From JBFLYH01 sp964630235 (GTDB lineage: Bacteria > Oederibacteriota > JAAXVQ01 > JAUVAV01): DNA of 64,000 nt. Positions 16,856 to 23,901 of this stretch are shown here, piece by piece. The notes under the pieces were generated by a model. That model saw only the letters and a program-made list of their open reading frames with translations. It was not told the DNA's origin and did no database searches. The position numbers and the translations under genes are program-made. Position 1 is the first letter of the stretch. Every line of letters begins with the position of its first letter. Where the stretch lies: NCBI GenBank assembly GCA_964630235.1, contig CAZVUO010000001.1, forward strand, positions 930,001 to 994,000, written 5' to 3'.

Positions 16856-17039
16856 TGCCGTGGACAACAGCCTCTGCTCGATAAAAAAAATCGCCCGGTC
16901 TGGGGGATGTCGCCCCGACAGGAATAACCTATATGGGCGCCGTGGGCGCAGAGGGACTTCCCCTAAAGGGGTCGCCCTGCCACTAGCGATTATTTGCATT
17001 GAAAGGGGGGTATCCCGGCCAAGACCGCCGGGAGGCTCC
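16856..17039 (+). repeat. GATGTCGCC/GGGGGCTCC element, copy 3 (rbfA leader)
   Basis: GGATGTCGCC at 16905-16914. The inner part is longer than in other copies, with extra hairpins such as cccctaaagggg near 16967. The end CGGGAGGCTCC directly precedes the rbfA ATG at 17040 and provides its GGAGG Shine-Dalgarno. Confidence 0.55.
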
Positions 17040-17399
17040 ATGAAACCCAAACGCGTTGACCGCCTGGCCTCGCAGCTGGTGCGGGAAATATCGGACATCC
17101 TCCTGCGCAAACTCTCGGACCCCCGGCTCTCCTGGGTCACGATCACGCGCGCCGCGATCACGCCGGACCTGCGGGAGGCCAAAGTCTATATCCTGACCCT
17201 GGCGGGCGGCGACCAGCGGGCGCAAACCCTGGAGGGCCTGGCGCATGCCGCCGGCTTCATCCGGCACGAGCTCGGCCGCCGGGTGGAGTGGCGCGTGCTG
17301 CCGGAATTGCATTTTCTGGTTGACGAGGAAGCCGAGCGCACGGAGCAGCTGCTTCGGAAACTCTCTCCGCCTCCACCGGCAGAAAAAACCGAGGAGTGA
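17040..17399 (+). CDS. rbfA: Ribosome-binding factor A
   Basis: About 119 residues, normal for RbfA, a KH-like protein that helps mature the 16S 5' end in the 30S subunit. Visible are MKPKRVDRLASQLVREISDI, LSWVTITRAAITPDLREAKV and the C-terminal LGRRVEWRVLPELHFLVDEE. The start is ATG 17040, four bases after GGAGG. The frame stays open back to 16860, but that stretch is repeat DNA. The stop overlaps or abuts the nrnA start region, as in Firmicutes-like nusA operons. Confidence 0.93.
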   Translation: MKPKRVDRLASQLVREISDILLRKLSDPRLSWVTITRAAITPDLREAKVYILTLAGGDQRAQTLEGLAHAAGFIRHELGRRVEWRVLPELHFLVDEEAERTEQLLRKLSPPPPAEKTEE

Positions 17400-17404
17400 C
17401 TGGC

Positions 17405-18412
17405 ATGGTTGAGCAGAAGCTGGAGCGCGACCCGAATTACGAGGTGGAACTCGAGCGGGCGCTGGAAATCATCGCGAAAGGCCGGGATTTCGTGCTGACC
17501 ACGCACGTCAACCCGGACGGCGACGGGCTGGGCTGCGAATCCGCCCTCTATCTGGCCTTGGCCAGCATGGGCAAGCAGGTGACCGTGGTGAACGCGGATC
17601 CGGTGCCGGACCTGTACCATTTCCTCCCGGCCGGAGAAGACTTCCTCACGGCGGCCAAGTACGACCGCCGGCACGAAGTGGCGATTCTGCTGGAATGCCC
17701 GGACGTGCAGCGGTCCGGCGGCGTTTTGCGGCTGCCCGGGGGCGCGGAGCACGTCATTAACATTGACCACCACGTGTTCAACACGCGCTACGGCACCATC
17801 AACCTGGTGGATCCCACCGCGGCCGCGGCCGGGGAGCAGATCTGGGATTTGGTGTCCGCCCTCGATTGCCCGCGCGACCAGCGCATGGCCATCGGCATCT
17901 ACACCGCCATCGCCACGGACACCGGGCACTTCAAATACGCCGGCGTCACCCCCCGGACCCACCGCGTGATCGCGGAACTGCTGGAGCTGGGCGTGCAGCC
18001 CGGTTACATGAACGAACAGCTGTACGAACGCGTGCCGGCCGAAGGCCTGCACCTGCTGGCCCTGGGCCTGTGCGGGGTCCGCTACAACGCGCGCCGCGAC
18101 GTCGGCTGGTTCAGCATCACGCAAACCATGCTGGCCCAGACCCATGGCCGGGCGAACCAGACCGAAAATTTCGTCAACTACGTGCGCGCCGTGGACGGCG
18201 TGGAAGTCGCCGTCTTCTTCCTGGAGACCGAAACCGGCAAGATCAAGGTCTCGTTCCGGTCCCGGGGCAACGTGGATGTCTCCACCATCGCGGTCCAATT
18301 CGGCGGCGGGGGCCACCAGCGCGCCGCGGGCGCGCTCCTGGCCGGGCCGCTGGCCGCGGCCCAGGAACAGGTCCTGGCCGCGGTGGAAGCGCGGATCCAT
18401 CCCCAGGGCTGA
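17405..18412 (+). CDS. nrnA: DHH/DHHA1 bifunctional oligoribonuclease/PAP phosphatase (NrnA-like)
   Basis: About 335 residues. The DHH domain has TTHVNPDGDGLGCESAL (metal-binding DxD) and NIDHHVFNTRYG. The DHHA1 domain ends with VQFGGGGHQRAAGA. NrnA degrades nano-RNAs and pAp or pGpG to mononucleotides. Since two diguanylate cyclases are encoded in this window, a pGpG-degrading role is possible, but that is inference. I chose ATG 17405 with GAGGAG upstream over GTG 17396. It sits in the usual rbfA-nrnA-truB order. Confidence 0.92.
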   Translation: MVEQKLERDPNYEVELERALEIIAKGRDFVLTTHVNPDGDGLGCESALYLALASMGKQVTVVNADPVPDLYHFLPAGEDFLTAAKYDRRHEVAILLECPDVQRSGGVLRLPGGAEHVINIDHHVFNTRYGTINLVDPTAAAAGEQIWDLVSALDCPRDQRMAIGIYTAIATDTGHFKYAGVTPRTHRVIAELLELGVQPGYMNEQLYERVPAEGLHLLALGLCGVRYNARRDVGWFSITQTMLAQTHGRANQTENFVNYVRAVDGVEVAVFFLETETGKIKVSFRSRGNVDVSTIAVQFGGGGHQRAAGALLAGPLAAAQEQVLAAVEARIHPQG

Positions 18413-18416
18413 TCCC

Positions 18417-19304
18417 GTGTCCGCGGGCCTGCTCGCGCTGCGCAAGCCGGGAGGGCCGACCTCGGCCGCCTTGGTGGGGCGCGTGCGGCGGCTGACCGGC
18501 GCGGCGCGCGCCGGTCACAGCGGCACCCTAGACCCGGCCGCGGACGGCGTGCTGATCGTCGCGTTGGGCCAGTCCACCAGCCTTTTCCCCTACCTTCCCT
18601 CGGATAAAACCTACCGCGCCGTGATCCGGCTGGGCGCGACTACCGCGACGGACGATGCGCAGGGCGAGATCCTGACCAGGGCCAGCGTGCCGCCTTTCAG
18701 CCGGGAGCAGGTGGCGGCCACCCTGGAGCGCTGGGTCGGCCCTCAACTGCAAATCCCCCCCATGGTCTCCGCCCGCCGCCACCGCGGCGAACGGCTGTAT
18801 CAGATCGCCCGGCGCGGGGAAACCGTACTGCGGGCGCCTCGCCGGGTGCTGGTGCACGCTCTGCGCCTTTTGGACTGGCAGCCGCCGGACGTGAGCCTTG
18901 AAGCCCACTGTTCCAGCGGAACGTACATCCGTTCACTGGCTGCGGACCTCGGCCGGGTCTGGGGCTGCGGGGCTCATTTGCTCCGCTTGACCCGCACGCG
19001 GTGCAACGGGTTCGGCTGGGAAGAGGCCGTGGCTTGGGAAACCTTCGAAGCCTCGACTGCGAACGGTTCCAGCGCGTGGCGGCGCTTCCTGGTGGACCCG
19101 AGCCGGGCTCTGGCCCACTTGCCGGGCGTGGCGGTGGATGAAGCAGGGCGCCAGGATGTGTCGCACGGGCGGCCGCTGGCTGGCCTGCAGGCCCCTCCCG
19201 GATTGGTGCGGGTGCTGGACGCGGAAGGGCGGCTGCTGGCCGTGGCGCGGGCTGAGCAGAACAAGTTGGTGATGGAGCGGGTGCTGGTATCACCTCGGCA
19301 GTAA
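18417..19304 (+). CDS. truB: tRNA pseudouridine(55) synthase
   Basis: About 295 residues. TruB converts U55 in the T-loop of tRNA to pseudouridine. The catalytic aspartate is in GHSGTLDPAADGVL, with KTYRAVIRLG and CSSGTYIRSLAADLG as further family motifs. The start is GTG 18417, four bases after the nrnA stop. The much longer frame upstream from 18144 is a shadow of nrnA. The Shine-Dalgarno (AGGG) is weak, so translation may depend on coupling to nrnA. The C-terminal 60 residues look like a PUA-type extension. Confidence 0.93.
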   Translation: MSAGLLALRKPGGPTSAALVGRVRRLTGAARAGHSGTLDPAADGVLIVALGQSTSLFPYLPSDKTYRAVIRLGATTATDDAQGEILTRASVPPFSREQVAATLERWVGPQLQIPPMVSARRHRGERLYQIARRGETVLRAPRRVLVHALRLLDWQPPDVSLEAHCSSGTYIRSLAADLGRVWGCGAHLLRLTRTRCNGFGWEEAVAWETFEASTANGSSAWRRFLVDPSRALAHLPGVAVDEAGRQDVSHGRPLAGLQAPPGLVRVLDAEGRLLAVARAEQNKLVMERVLVSPRQ

Positions 19305-19319
19305 TCTTAGCCGGGATTC

Positions 19320-19412
19320 GAAAAGAGATTGCCACGCGCTCCCTACGGGATCGCTCGTCATGACTGCATTGGAAAGTTGTCTGTCATTGCGAGGACCGGA
19401 GGGACTTTCTAA
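19320..19412. repeat. Partial CATTGCGAG-family repeat
   Basis: Contains pieces of the same dispersed family found at 34966, 36541 and 46006 (GATTGCCACGCGCTCCC ... GTCATTGCGAGGACCGGAGG). It fills most of the 141-base gap between truB and ribF. Confidence 0.5.
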
Positions 19413-19445
19413 GTAATAGATGCCATACAGCCTCCGGGAGGCGGC

Positions 19446-20387
19446 ATGAAAGTCTTTTACGGCTGGCCCAAACGACCCGGCCGGGGGCGCGCGGTCACGC
19501 TGGGCGTTTTCGACGGCGTGCACCGCGGCCATGTCCGCCTGCTGCAGGCGCTCCTGCGGCGCAGCCGCGGGCTGGGAGTGCCGGCCGCGGTGGTTACCTT
19601 CGACGAACATCCGCACGGTACGCTTTCGCCCAGCCGGCGGCCGCCCCGCCTGGCCACTCCCCGGCAGTGTCTCGAACGTTTCCGGCGCTTGGGCGTGGAC
19701 GAAGTGTGTTTGATCCCTTTCACCACCCGCTTGGCGGCAACCCCGGCTGCATCCTTCGTCCGCCGCGTGCTGGCCGGCCGCATGGGCGTCCGGCAGGTGG
19801 TGGTCGGGCAGGATTTCGTGTTCGGACGCGGCGGGCGCGGGAACACGGCCCTGCTCCGGCGCCTGGGTCCGGCGCTTGGCTTCGGGGTCACGGTTGTGCC
19901 GCCGCTCAAGCACAGAGGCCGCGTGATCAGCTCCAGCGGCCTGCGCGAACTCGTGTCGCGGGGGCGGATGCGCCTGGCCTGGCAGTGGCTGGGCTGGCCT
20001 TATACCCTGCACGGCCGCGTGGTGCGCGGCGAGGGCCGCGGCCGGACCATCGGCCTGCCCACGGCCAATCTGCGTTCTCTGCACGAGCTGGTGCCGCCTC
20101 CTGGCATTTATTTGACAGGCGTGCAGGTGGGCGGCCGCCTGCGTCTGAGTCTGTGCTACATCGGGCGCCGGCCGACCTTCCATCCCTGGGGCCCGCAGAC
20201 CATCGAGGTCCACATCCCCGGTTGGAACCGGTCTCTGTATGGACGCCAGCTCGCACTGCGCTTCTACCACCGCCTCCGGCAGGACCGGCGCTTTTCGAGC
20301 GCCGAAGCGCTGGTGCGCCAGGTGGAGCGGGACGGGCGGCAGGCGCGGCATTTGTGGACAAAATGGGCAAAACTCATTAAAATGTAA
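19446..20387 (+). CDS. ribF: Bifunctional riboflavin kinase/FAD synthetase
   Basis: 313 residues. The N-terminal FAD synthetase (nucleotidyltransferase) domain has TLGVFDGVHRGHVRLL and VISSSGLREL. The C-terminal riboflavin kinase domain has GRGRTIGLPTANL, PPPGIYLTG and the ending TIEVHIPGW...LYGRQLALRFYHRLR. It makes FMN and FAD from riboflavin in the cytoplasm. ATG 19446 follows GGAGG. It closes the nusA-to-ribF block, where rpsO often comes next in other bacteria; here a repeat and an HU-like gene follow. Confidence 0.94.
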   Translation: MKVFYGWPKRPGRGRAVTLGVFDGVHRGHVRLLQALLRRSRGLGVPAAVVTFDEHPHGTLSPSRRPPRLATPRQCLERFRRLGVDEVCLIPFTTRLAATPAASFVRRVLAGRMGVRQVVVGQDFVFGRGGRGNTALLRRLGPALGFGVTVVPPLKHRGRVISSSGLRELVSRGRMRLAWQWLGWPYTLHGRVVRGEGRGRTIGLPTANLRSLHELVPPPGIYLTGVQVGGRLRLSLCYIGRRPTFHPWGPQTIEVHIPGWNRSLYGRQLALRFYHRLRQDRRFSSAEALVRQVERDGRQARHLWTKWAKLIKM

Positions 20388-20402
20388 CCGTTATAGATTT
20401 AT

Positions 20403-20432
20403 CCCCTCCCATCGCGGGGGAGATGATTTTTT
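20403..20432 (+). terminator. Possible terminator after ribF
   Basis: A CTCCC/GGGAG-type hairpin (20406-20422) is followed by TGATTTTTTAG. The stem is short, so this is only a moderate candidate for the end of the nusA-ribF transcript. Confidence 0.4.
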
Positions 20433-20444
20433 AGTCAGAGGTTG

Positions 20445-20579
20445 CCCATCCCCTCCGCGGGGGGGGGGCGAATGCGGAATCGCTGTTCTGGGGATGTCGC
20501 CCAGAGGGGTAGCGAGGGGTGAAGTTGGTACTCCGGGTTTTGTCCCTAAAGGGACTTCTTGCAGTCGCCCGGGGGCTCC
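20445..20579 (+). repeat. GATGTCGCC/GGGGGCTCC element, copy 4
   Basis: GGATGTCGCC at 20492-20501 and end GGGGGCTCC at 20571-20579, immediately followed by an ATG at 20580. It lies in the leader region of the HU-like gene. The inner hairpin (gtccctaaagggac) replaces the CTTCGG hairpin seen in other copies. Confidence 0.6.
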
Positions 20580-20615
20580 ATGCAAGTAACGGTGACAAAG
20601 TCCACCTCGAGGTAA
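20580..20615 (+). other. 11-codon upstream ORF before the HU-like gene
   Basis: ATG 20580 abuts repeat copy 4, and eleven sense codons run to TAA 20613-20615. The GAGG that serves the HU-like gene lies inside its last codons, so if translated it would affect that start site. No proof of translation. Confidence 0.3.
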
Positions 20616-20621
20616 GCACGC

Positions 20622-20912
20622 GTGAACAAGAACACCTTGGCCAAACAGCTGTCCCGACAGTTCGGGTTTACCCAGCGGGAATCCCAGATCCTGGTGGACC
20701 ACATCCTGAACGCTTTAGCCGCTGAATTGGTGAAAGGCCGGCGCGCGGAGATCCGGGGCCTGGGCACGTTCGGCACCCGCAAGCGCAAAGCCAGCGTGGG
20801 GCGCGTGGTCAGGACGGGAAAATCCGTGACCGTGCCGGCCCTGCGGCGCGTTTTTTTCCGGCCGGGCCGCGAGTTGAAGGAAATCTCCCGCGAGGCGGAA
20901 AAAAACGCGTGA
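20622..20912 (+). CDS. HU/IHF-family DNA-binding protein
   Basis: 96 residues with the bacterial histone-like fold. Visible are the start NKNTLAKQLSRQFGFTQ, ILNALAAELVKGRRAEIRGLGTFG and the C-terminal arm VPALRRVFFRPGRELKE. Such proteins bend and package DNA and assist replication and recombination. The start is GTG 20622, nine bases after GAGG. The arm lacks the classical R-NP-TG signature of HU, so it may be a diverged member. Its stop overlaps the helicase start (GTGA). Confidence 0.88.
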   Translation: MNKNTLAKQLSRQFGFTQRESQILVDHILNALAAELVKGRRAEIRGLGTFGTRKRKASVGRVVRTGKSVTVPALRRVFFRPGRELKEISREAEKNA

Positions 20913-23149
20913 AGCCCGGAACGGTATTTACCGCGGAACTGAACCCGCCGCAGCTGGAAGCGGTCACGCACGGCGACGGGCCGCTCCTGGTGCTGGCCGG
21001 CGCCGGTTCGGGCAAGACCCGCGTGATCACCTGCCGGATCGCCCACCTCATCGGGCAGACCCGCGTTCCTCCCGGCGCCATCCTGGCTGTCACCTTCACC
21101 AACAAAGCCGCGGGTGAGATGCGCGAACGCATCGAACGCCTGCTGGGGAAAGAGACCGCGTCCAAGCTGTGGATCGGCACTTTTCACGCCCTGTGCCTGC
21201 GGATCCTCAAACGCGAACTGCCCGAGACGTTCTCGATCTACGACGACGAGGAGAGCAAGCGCCTGCTCAAGGAATGCCTGCGCGAGCTCAACCTGGACCA
21301 GCAGACCGTTAAGCTGGAGCAGGCGGCTTTCCGGATCGAAAGCGCCAAACACGAGCTGATCGCCCCGGCGGAATTCGCGAGCCTGGCCCTTGATTTCATC
21401 AGCCGCCAGGTCGCCAAGGTGTACGAACTCTACCAGCGCAAGCTGGCCCGCAACCGCGCCCTGGATTTCGGCGACCTTATTTTGCGCGCCGTACAGCTTT
21501 TTCAGGAACAGCCGGACCTGCTGGCCAAGTACCGCGAACGGATCCAGCACCTCTTGGTGGACGAATACCAGGACATCAATCACGCCCAGTACCGCTGGAT
21601 CCGCCTGCTGGCCGGAGAGCAGGGCAACCTGACCGTGGTGGGCGACGACGACCAGAGCATCTACCAGTTCCGCGGGGCGGACCTGCGCAACATCCTGGAA
21701 TTCGAACGGGATTTTCCCTCGGCCAAGGTGATCAAACTGGAGCAGAATTACCGCTCCACCCAGAACATCCTGGCCGCGGCCGGCGCCGTGGTGGCGAATA
21801 ACCGCGGGCGCAAGGAAAAAACCCTGTGGACCGAGAACCCCGAAGGCGAAACGCTGACCTATTTCCGGGGGCAGGACGAGGCGGACGAGGCGGCCTTCGT
21901 GGTGCGATCGTTCGTCGCGGAAACCGTCCGGGGCCGCCGGCTTTCGGAACTGGCCGTGCTCTACCGCACCAACGCCCAGTCGCGCCCCCTGGAAGACGCG
22001 CTGCGGCGCGAGCGCATGCCGTACCGGCTCATCGGCGGCATGCGGTTCTACGACCGCATGGAGATCAAGGACGCGCTGGCTTATCTCAAGATACTGGTCA
22101 ACCCGGCGGACGAAATTTCCCTGGAGCGGGTCATCAACCTGCCTTCACGCGGCCTGGGCGAGGGCACGCTCGCCAAGCTGCGCGCGGCCGCTTCGCAGCG
22201 GGGGCTGACCCTGCTCGAAACCATGGCCTTGGAGGATATCCCGGCGCTGGGGCTGAACGACCGCGCCACGGCCGCGGTCCGGGCCTTTGTCCGCCTGCAG
22301 CAGGATATGCAGGCGCGGCGCGATCAGCAGCCCCTGCCGCTCTTGCTCGCCGACCTCTTGCGCGAAAGCGGCTACCTGGCCATGTGGGAAAAAGACGAAG
22401 AGAACGGCACCGCGCGCATCGAGAACCTCAACGAACTGGTCGTGGCCGCGGAGGAGTTCAGCCGCACCGGCGAGGGCACGCTGGAGGGCTTTTTGGACCA
22501 GGTTGCCCTGGTCTCGAGCCTGGACGAGCAGGATGACAGCAGCGAACAGGTGACCCTGATGACCCTGCACGCGGCCAAAGGCCTGGAATTCCCGGTGGTC
22601 TGCCTGGTGGGGATGGAAGAAGGCTTGTTCCCGCATGCCAACGCCCTGCAGGAAGCTTCCGGGCTGGAGGAAGAGCGCCGGTTGTGCTACGTGGGGTTGA
22701 CCCGCGCGCGCGAACGGCTGATCTTGACCGGCGCGGCCACCCGCAGTTCATTCGGCAACCGGATCTACAATTCCGAGTCCCGGTTTTTGCACGAAATCCC
22801 GGGGCGGTTGTTCACGGGGCACAAACCCCTGGCCCACCTCAAGGCGGAGCAGACCGAAACGGCCCGCGGCCTGTGGCGCGGCCGGCCCGCGGCCGGCGAC
22901 GGGGAGATCACCCGCGAACCCCTGGCCGAAGGCACGGAACCGGACGAGGACGCGTTCCCCGGCCTGAGGATCGGCCAGCGCGTGCGGCACGCCCGCTACG
23001 GCACGGGCACGATCGTGGGCAGGCACGGCGAAGGCCAGGACGCCAAGCTGGAAGTGGCTTTTACCCACTATGGCCGTAAAAAACTCATGGCGCGGTACGC
23101 CGCCCTGCAGCCCGCGGGCGCGGCGGAGCCGGCCAGGCGGAGGCCGTGA
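20909..23149 (+). CDS. pcrA: UvrD/PcrA-type superfamily 1A DNA helicase
   Basis: 746 residues. Walker A is AGAGSGKT (about residue 30), the Q-motif NPPQLEAV precedes it, and motif II is VDEYQDIN. Motif III is VGDDDQSIYQFRGAD, and the C-terminal motifs VTLMTLHAAKGLEFPVV and YVGLTRARERL follow. A C-terminal tail with a tudor-like segment (GQRVRHARYGTGTIVGRHGEG) is typical of PcrA. It unwinds DNA 3' to 5' during repair and displaces RecA. The start is GTG 20909, overlapping the HU-like stop, so the two are probably coupled. Confidence 0.94.
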   Translation: MKPGTVFTAELNPPQLEAVTHGDGPLLVLAGAGSGKTRVITCRIAHLIGQTRVPPGAILAVTFTNKAAGEMRERIERLLGKETASKLWIGTFHALCLRILKRELPETFSIYDDEESKRLLKECLRELNLDQQTVKLEQAAFRIESAKHELIAPAEFASLALDFISRQVAKVYELYQRKLARNRALDFGDLILRAVQLFQEQPDLLAKYRERIQHLLVDEYQDINHAQYRWIRLLAGEQGNLTVVGDDDQSIYQFRGADLRNILEFERDFPSAKVIKLEQNYRSTQNILAAAGAVVANNRGRKEKTLWTENPEGETLTYFRGQDEADEAAFVVRSFVAETVRGRRLSELAVLYRTNAQSRPLEDALRRERMPYRLIGGMRFYDRMEIKDALAYLKILVNPADEISLERVINLPSRGLGEGTLAKLRAAASQRGLTLLETMALEDIPALGLNDRATAAVRAFVRLQQDMQARRDQQPLPLLLADLLRESGYLAMWEKDEENGTARIENLNELVVAAEEFSRTGEGTLEGFLDQVALVSSLDEQDDSSEQVTLMTLHAAKGLEFPVVCLVGMEEGLFPHANALQEASGLEEERRLCYVGLTRARERLILTGAATRSSFGNRIYNSESRFLHEIPGRLFTGHKPLAHLKAEQTETARGLWRGRPAAGDGEITREPLAEGTEPDEDAFPGLRIGQRVRHARYGTGTIVGRHGEGQDAKLEVAFTHYGRKKLMARYAALQPAGAAEPARRRP

Positions 23150-23643
23150 TGATCTCCCCCGCGGTGGATTACACCGCCCTGCGAAAACAGTCGGTCCGGG
23201 CGATGAAGCTCAAGCTGGAGCCCGGCAAGGAGCTGCGCATCGATCTGCCCAGCACCTTGCCCAAACTGGCGCAGGTCCGGCAGGCCATCCGCCGGTTCAC
23301 CAAGACCTGCAAGCTCCCGGCGCTGATCGTGGACAAGATCGAGCTGGCCGTGGACGAGGCGGTGGCGAACGCGGTCGAGCACGCCTACCCCGAGCGCGAG
23401 GACGGCCTGGTGCAGGTCCGGGCTTGGCGGGAACGGCGCCGCTTCTCCGTGGCCATCCGCGATTACGGGAAAGGGTACGACCCCAAGCCCGTCTCCTTCT
23501 CCGCCATCCGCAAGGTCATGCGCAACCATCTGCGGCGCGGCATGGGCCGCTACCTCATGCGCCAGTGCATGGACATCGTGAAATACGTTTCGGTCCCCCA
23601 GCAGTACAACGAGACCTTCATGGTCAAACGGTTGCTGCGGTAA
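23149..23643 (+). CDS. Anti-sigma-factor-type ATP-binding protein (RsbW/SpoIIAB-like)
   Basis: About 164 residues of the HATPase_c_2 kind. The N-box is visible as DEAVANAVEHAY and the G-box region as AIRDYGKGYDP, with a second glycine-rich segment RRGMGRYLMRQCMD. The middle of the protein is a serine-kinase fold that in relatives phosphorylates a STAS antagonist. The start is ATG 23149, overlapping the helicase stop; GTG 23146 is an alternative. No sigma factor lies nearby, but a STAS-like protein is encoded at 59250. Any link is speculative. Confidence 0.85.
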   Translation: MISPAVDYTALRKQSVRAMKLKLEPGKELRIDLPSTLPKLAQVRQAIRRFTKTCKLPALIVDKIELAVDEAVANAVEHAYPEREDGLVQVRAWRERRRFSVAIRDYGKGYDPKPVSFSAIRKVMRNHLRRGMGRYLMRQCMDIVKYVSVPQQYNETFMVKRLLR

Positions 23644-23714
23644 GCAGCATCCTTCTCCTTACCACCCTCTCCCGCACCCTCAATGTCTGTGTCATAATTT
23701 TCTTTAGAGACTTT

Positions 23715-23840
23715 TTATCTATTGTCACCCCGGCATGCCTATAGCCGGGGTCCAGATGCGAACTCCCCCTTTTCCCCCTCTTTACCAAAGAGGGGGCAGG
23801 GGGGAGTTGGATTCCGGCTAAAACCATGCCGGAATGACGA
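23715..23840. repeat. GTCACCCCGG-family repeat carrying an inner hairpin repeat
   Basis: Outer arms GTCACCCCGGCATG and CATGCCGGAATGAC enclose a second hairpin of the CCCTCTTTACCAAAGAGG type. The whole fills the intergenic region between two convergent genes. A simpler copy without the inner hairpin is at 29510-29627. Confidence 0.6.
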
Positions 23841-23901
23841 TCAACTTAAAACAGCGCAGCGACACAATCTCAAGGGGAAGAGACGAAGGGGAGGGTGAAG
23901 A

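Noticed and set aside
16855..16884. Nine-codon ORF after repeat copy 2
   Set aside because: The GGAGG spacing would allow translation, but the ORF is too short and too isolated to support as a gene.
23149..23643. Partner switch with the STAS-like gene at 59250
   Set aside because: The genes are 36 kb apart, no sigma factor is near either, and the STAS-like protein lacks the usual serine site. Not supported.
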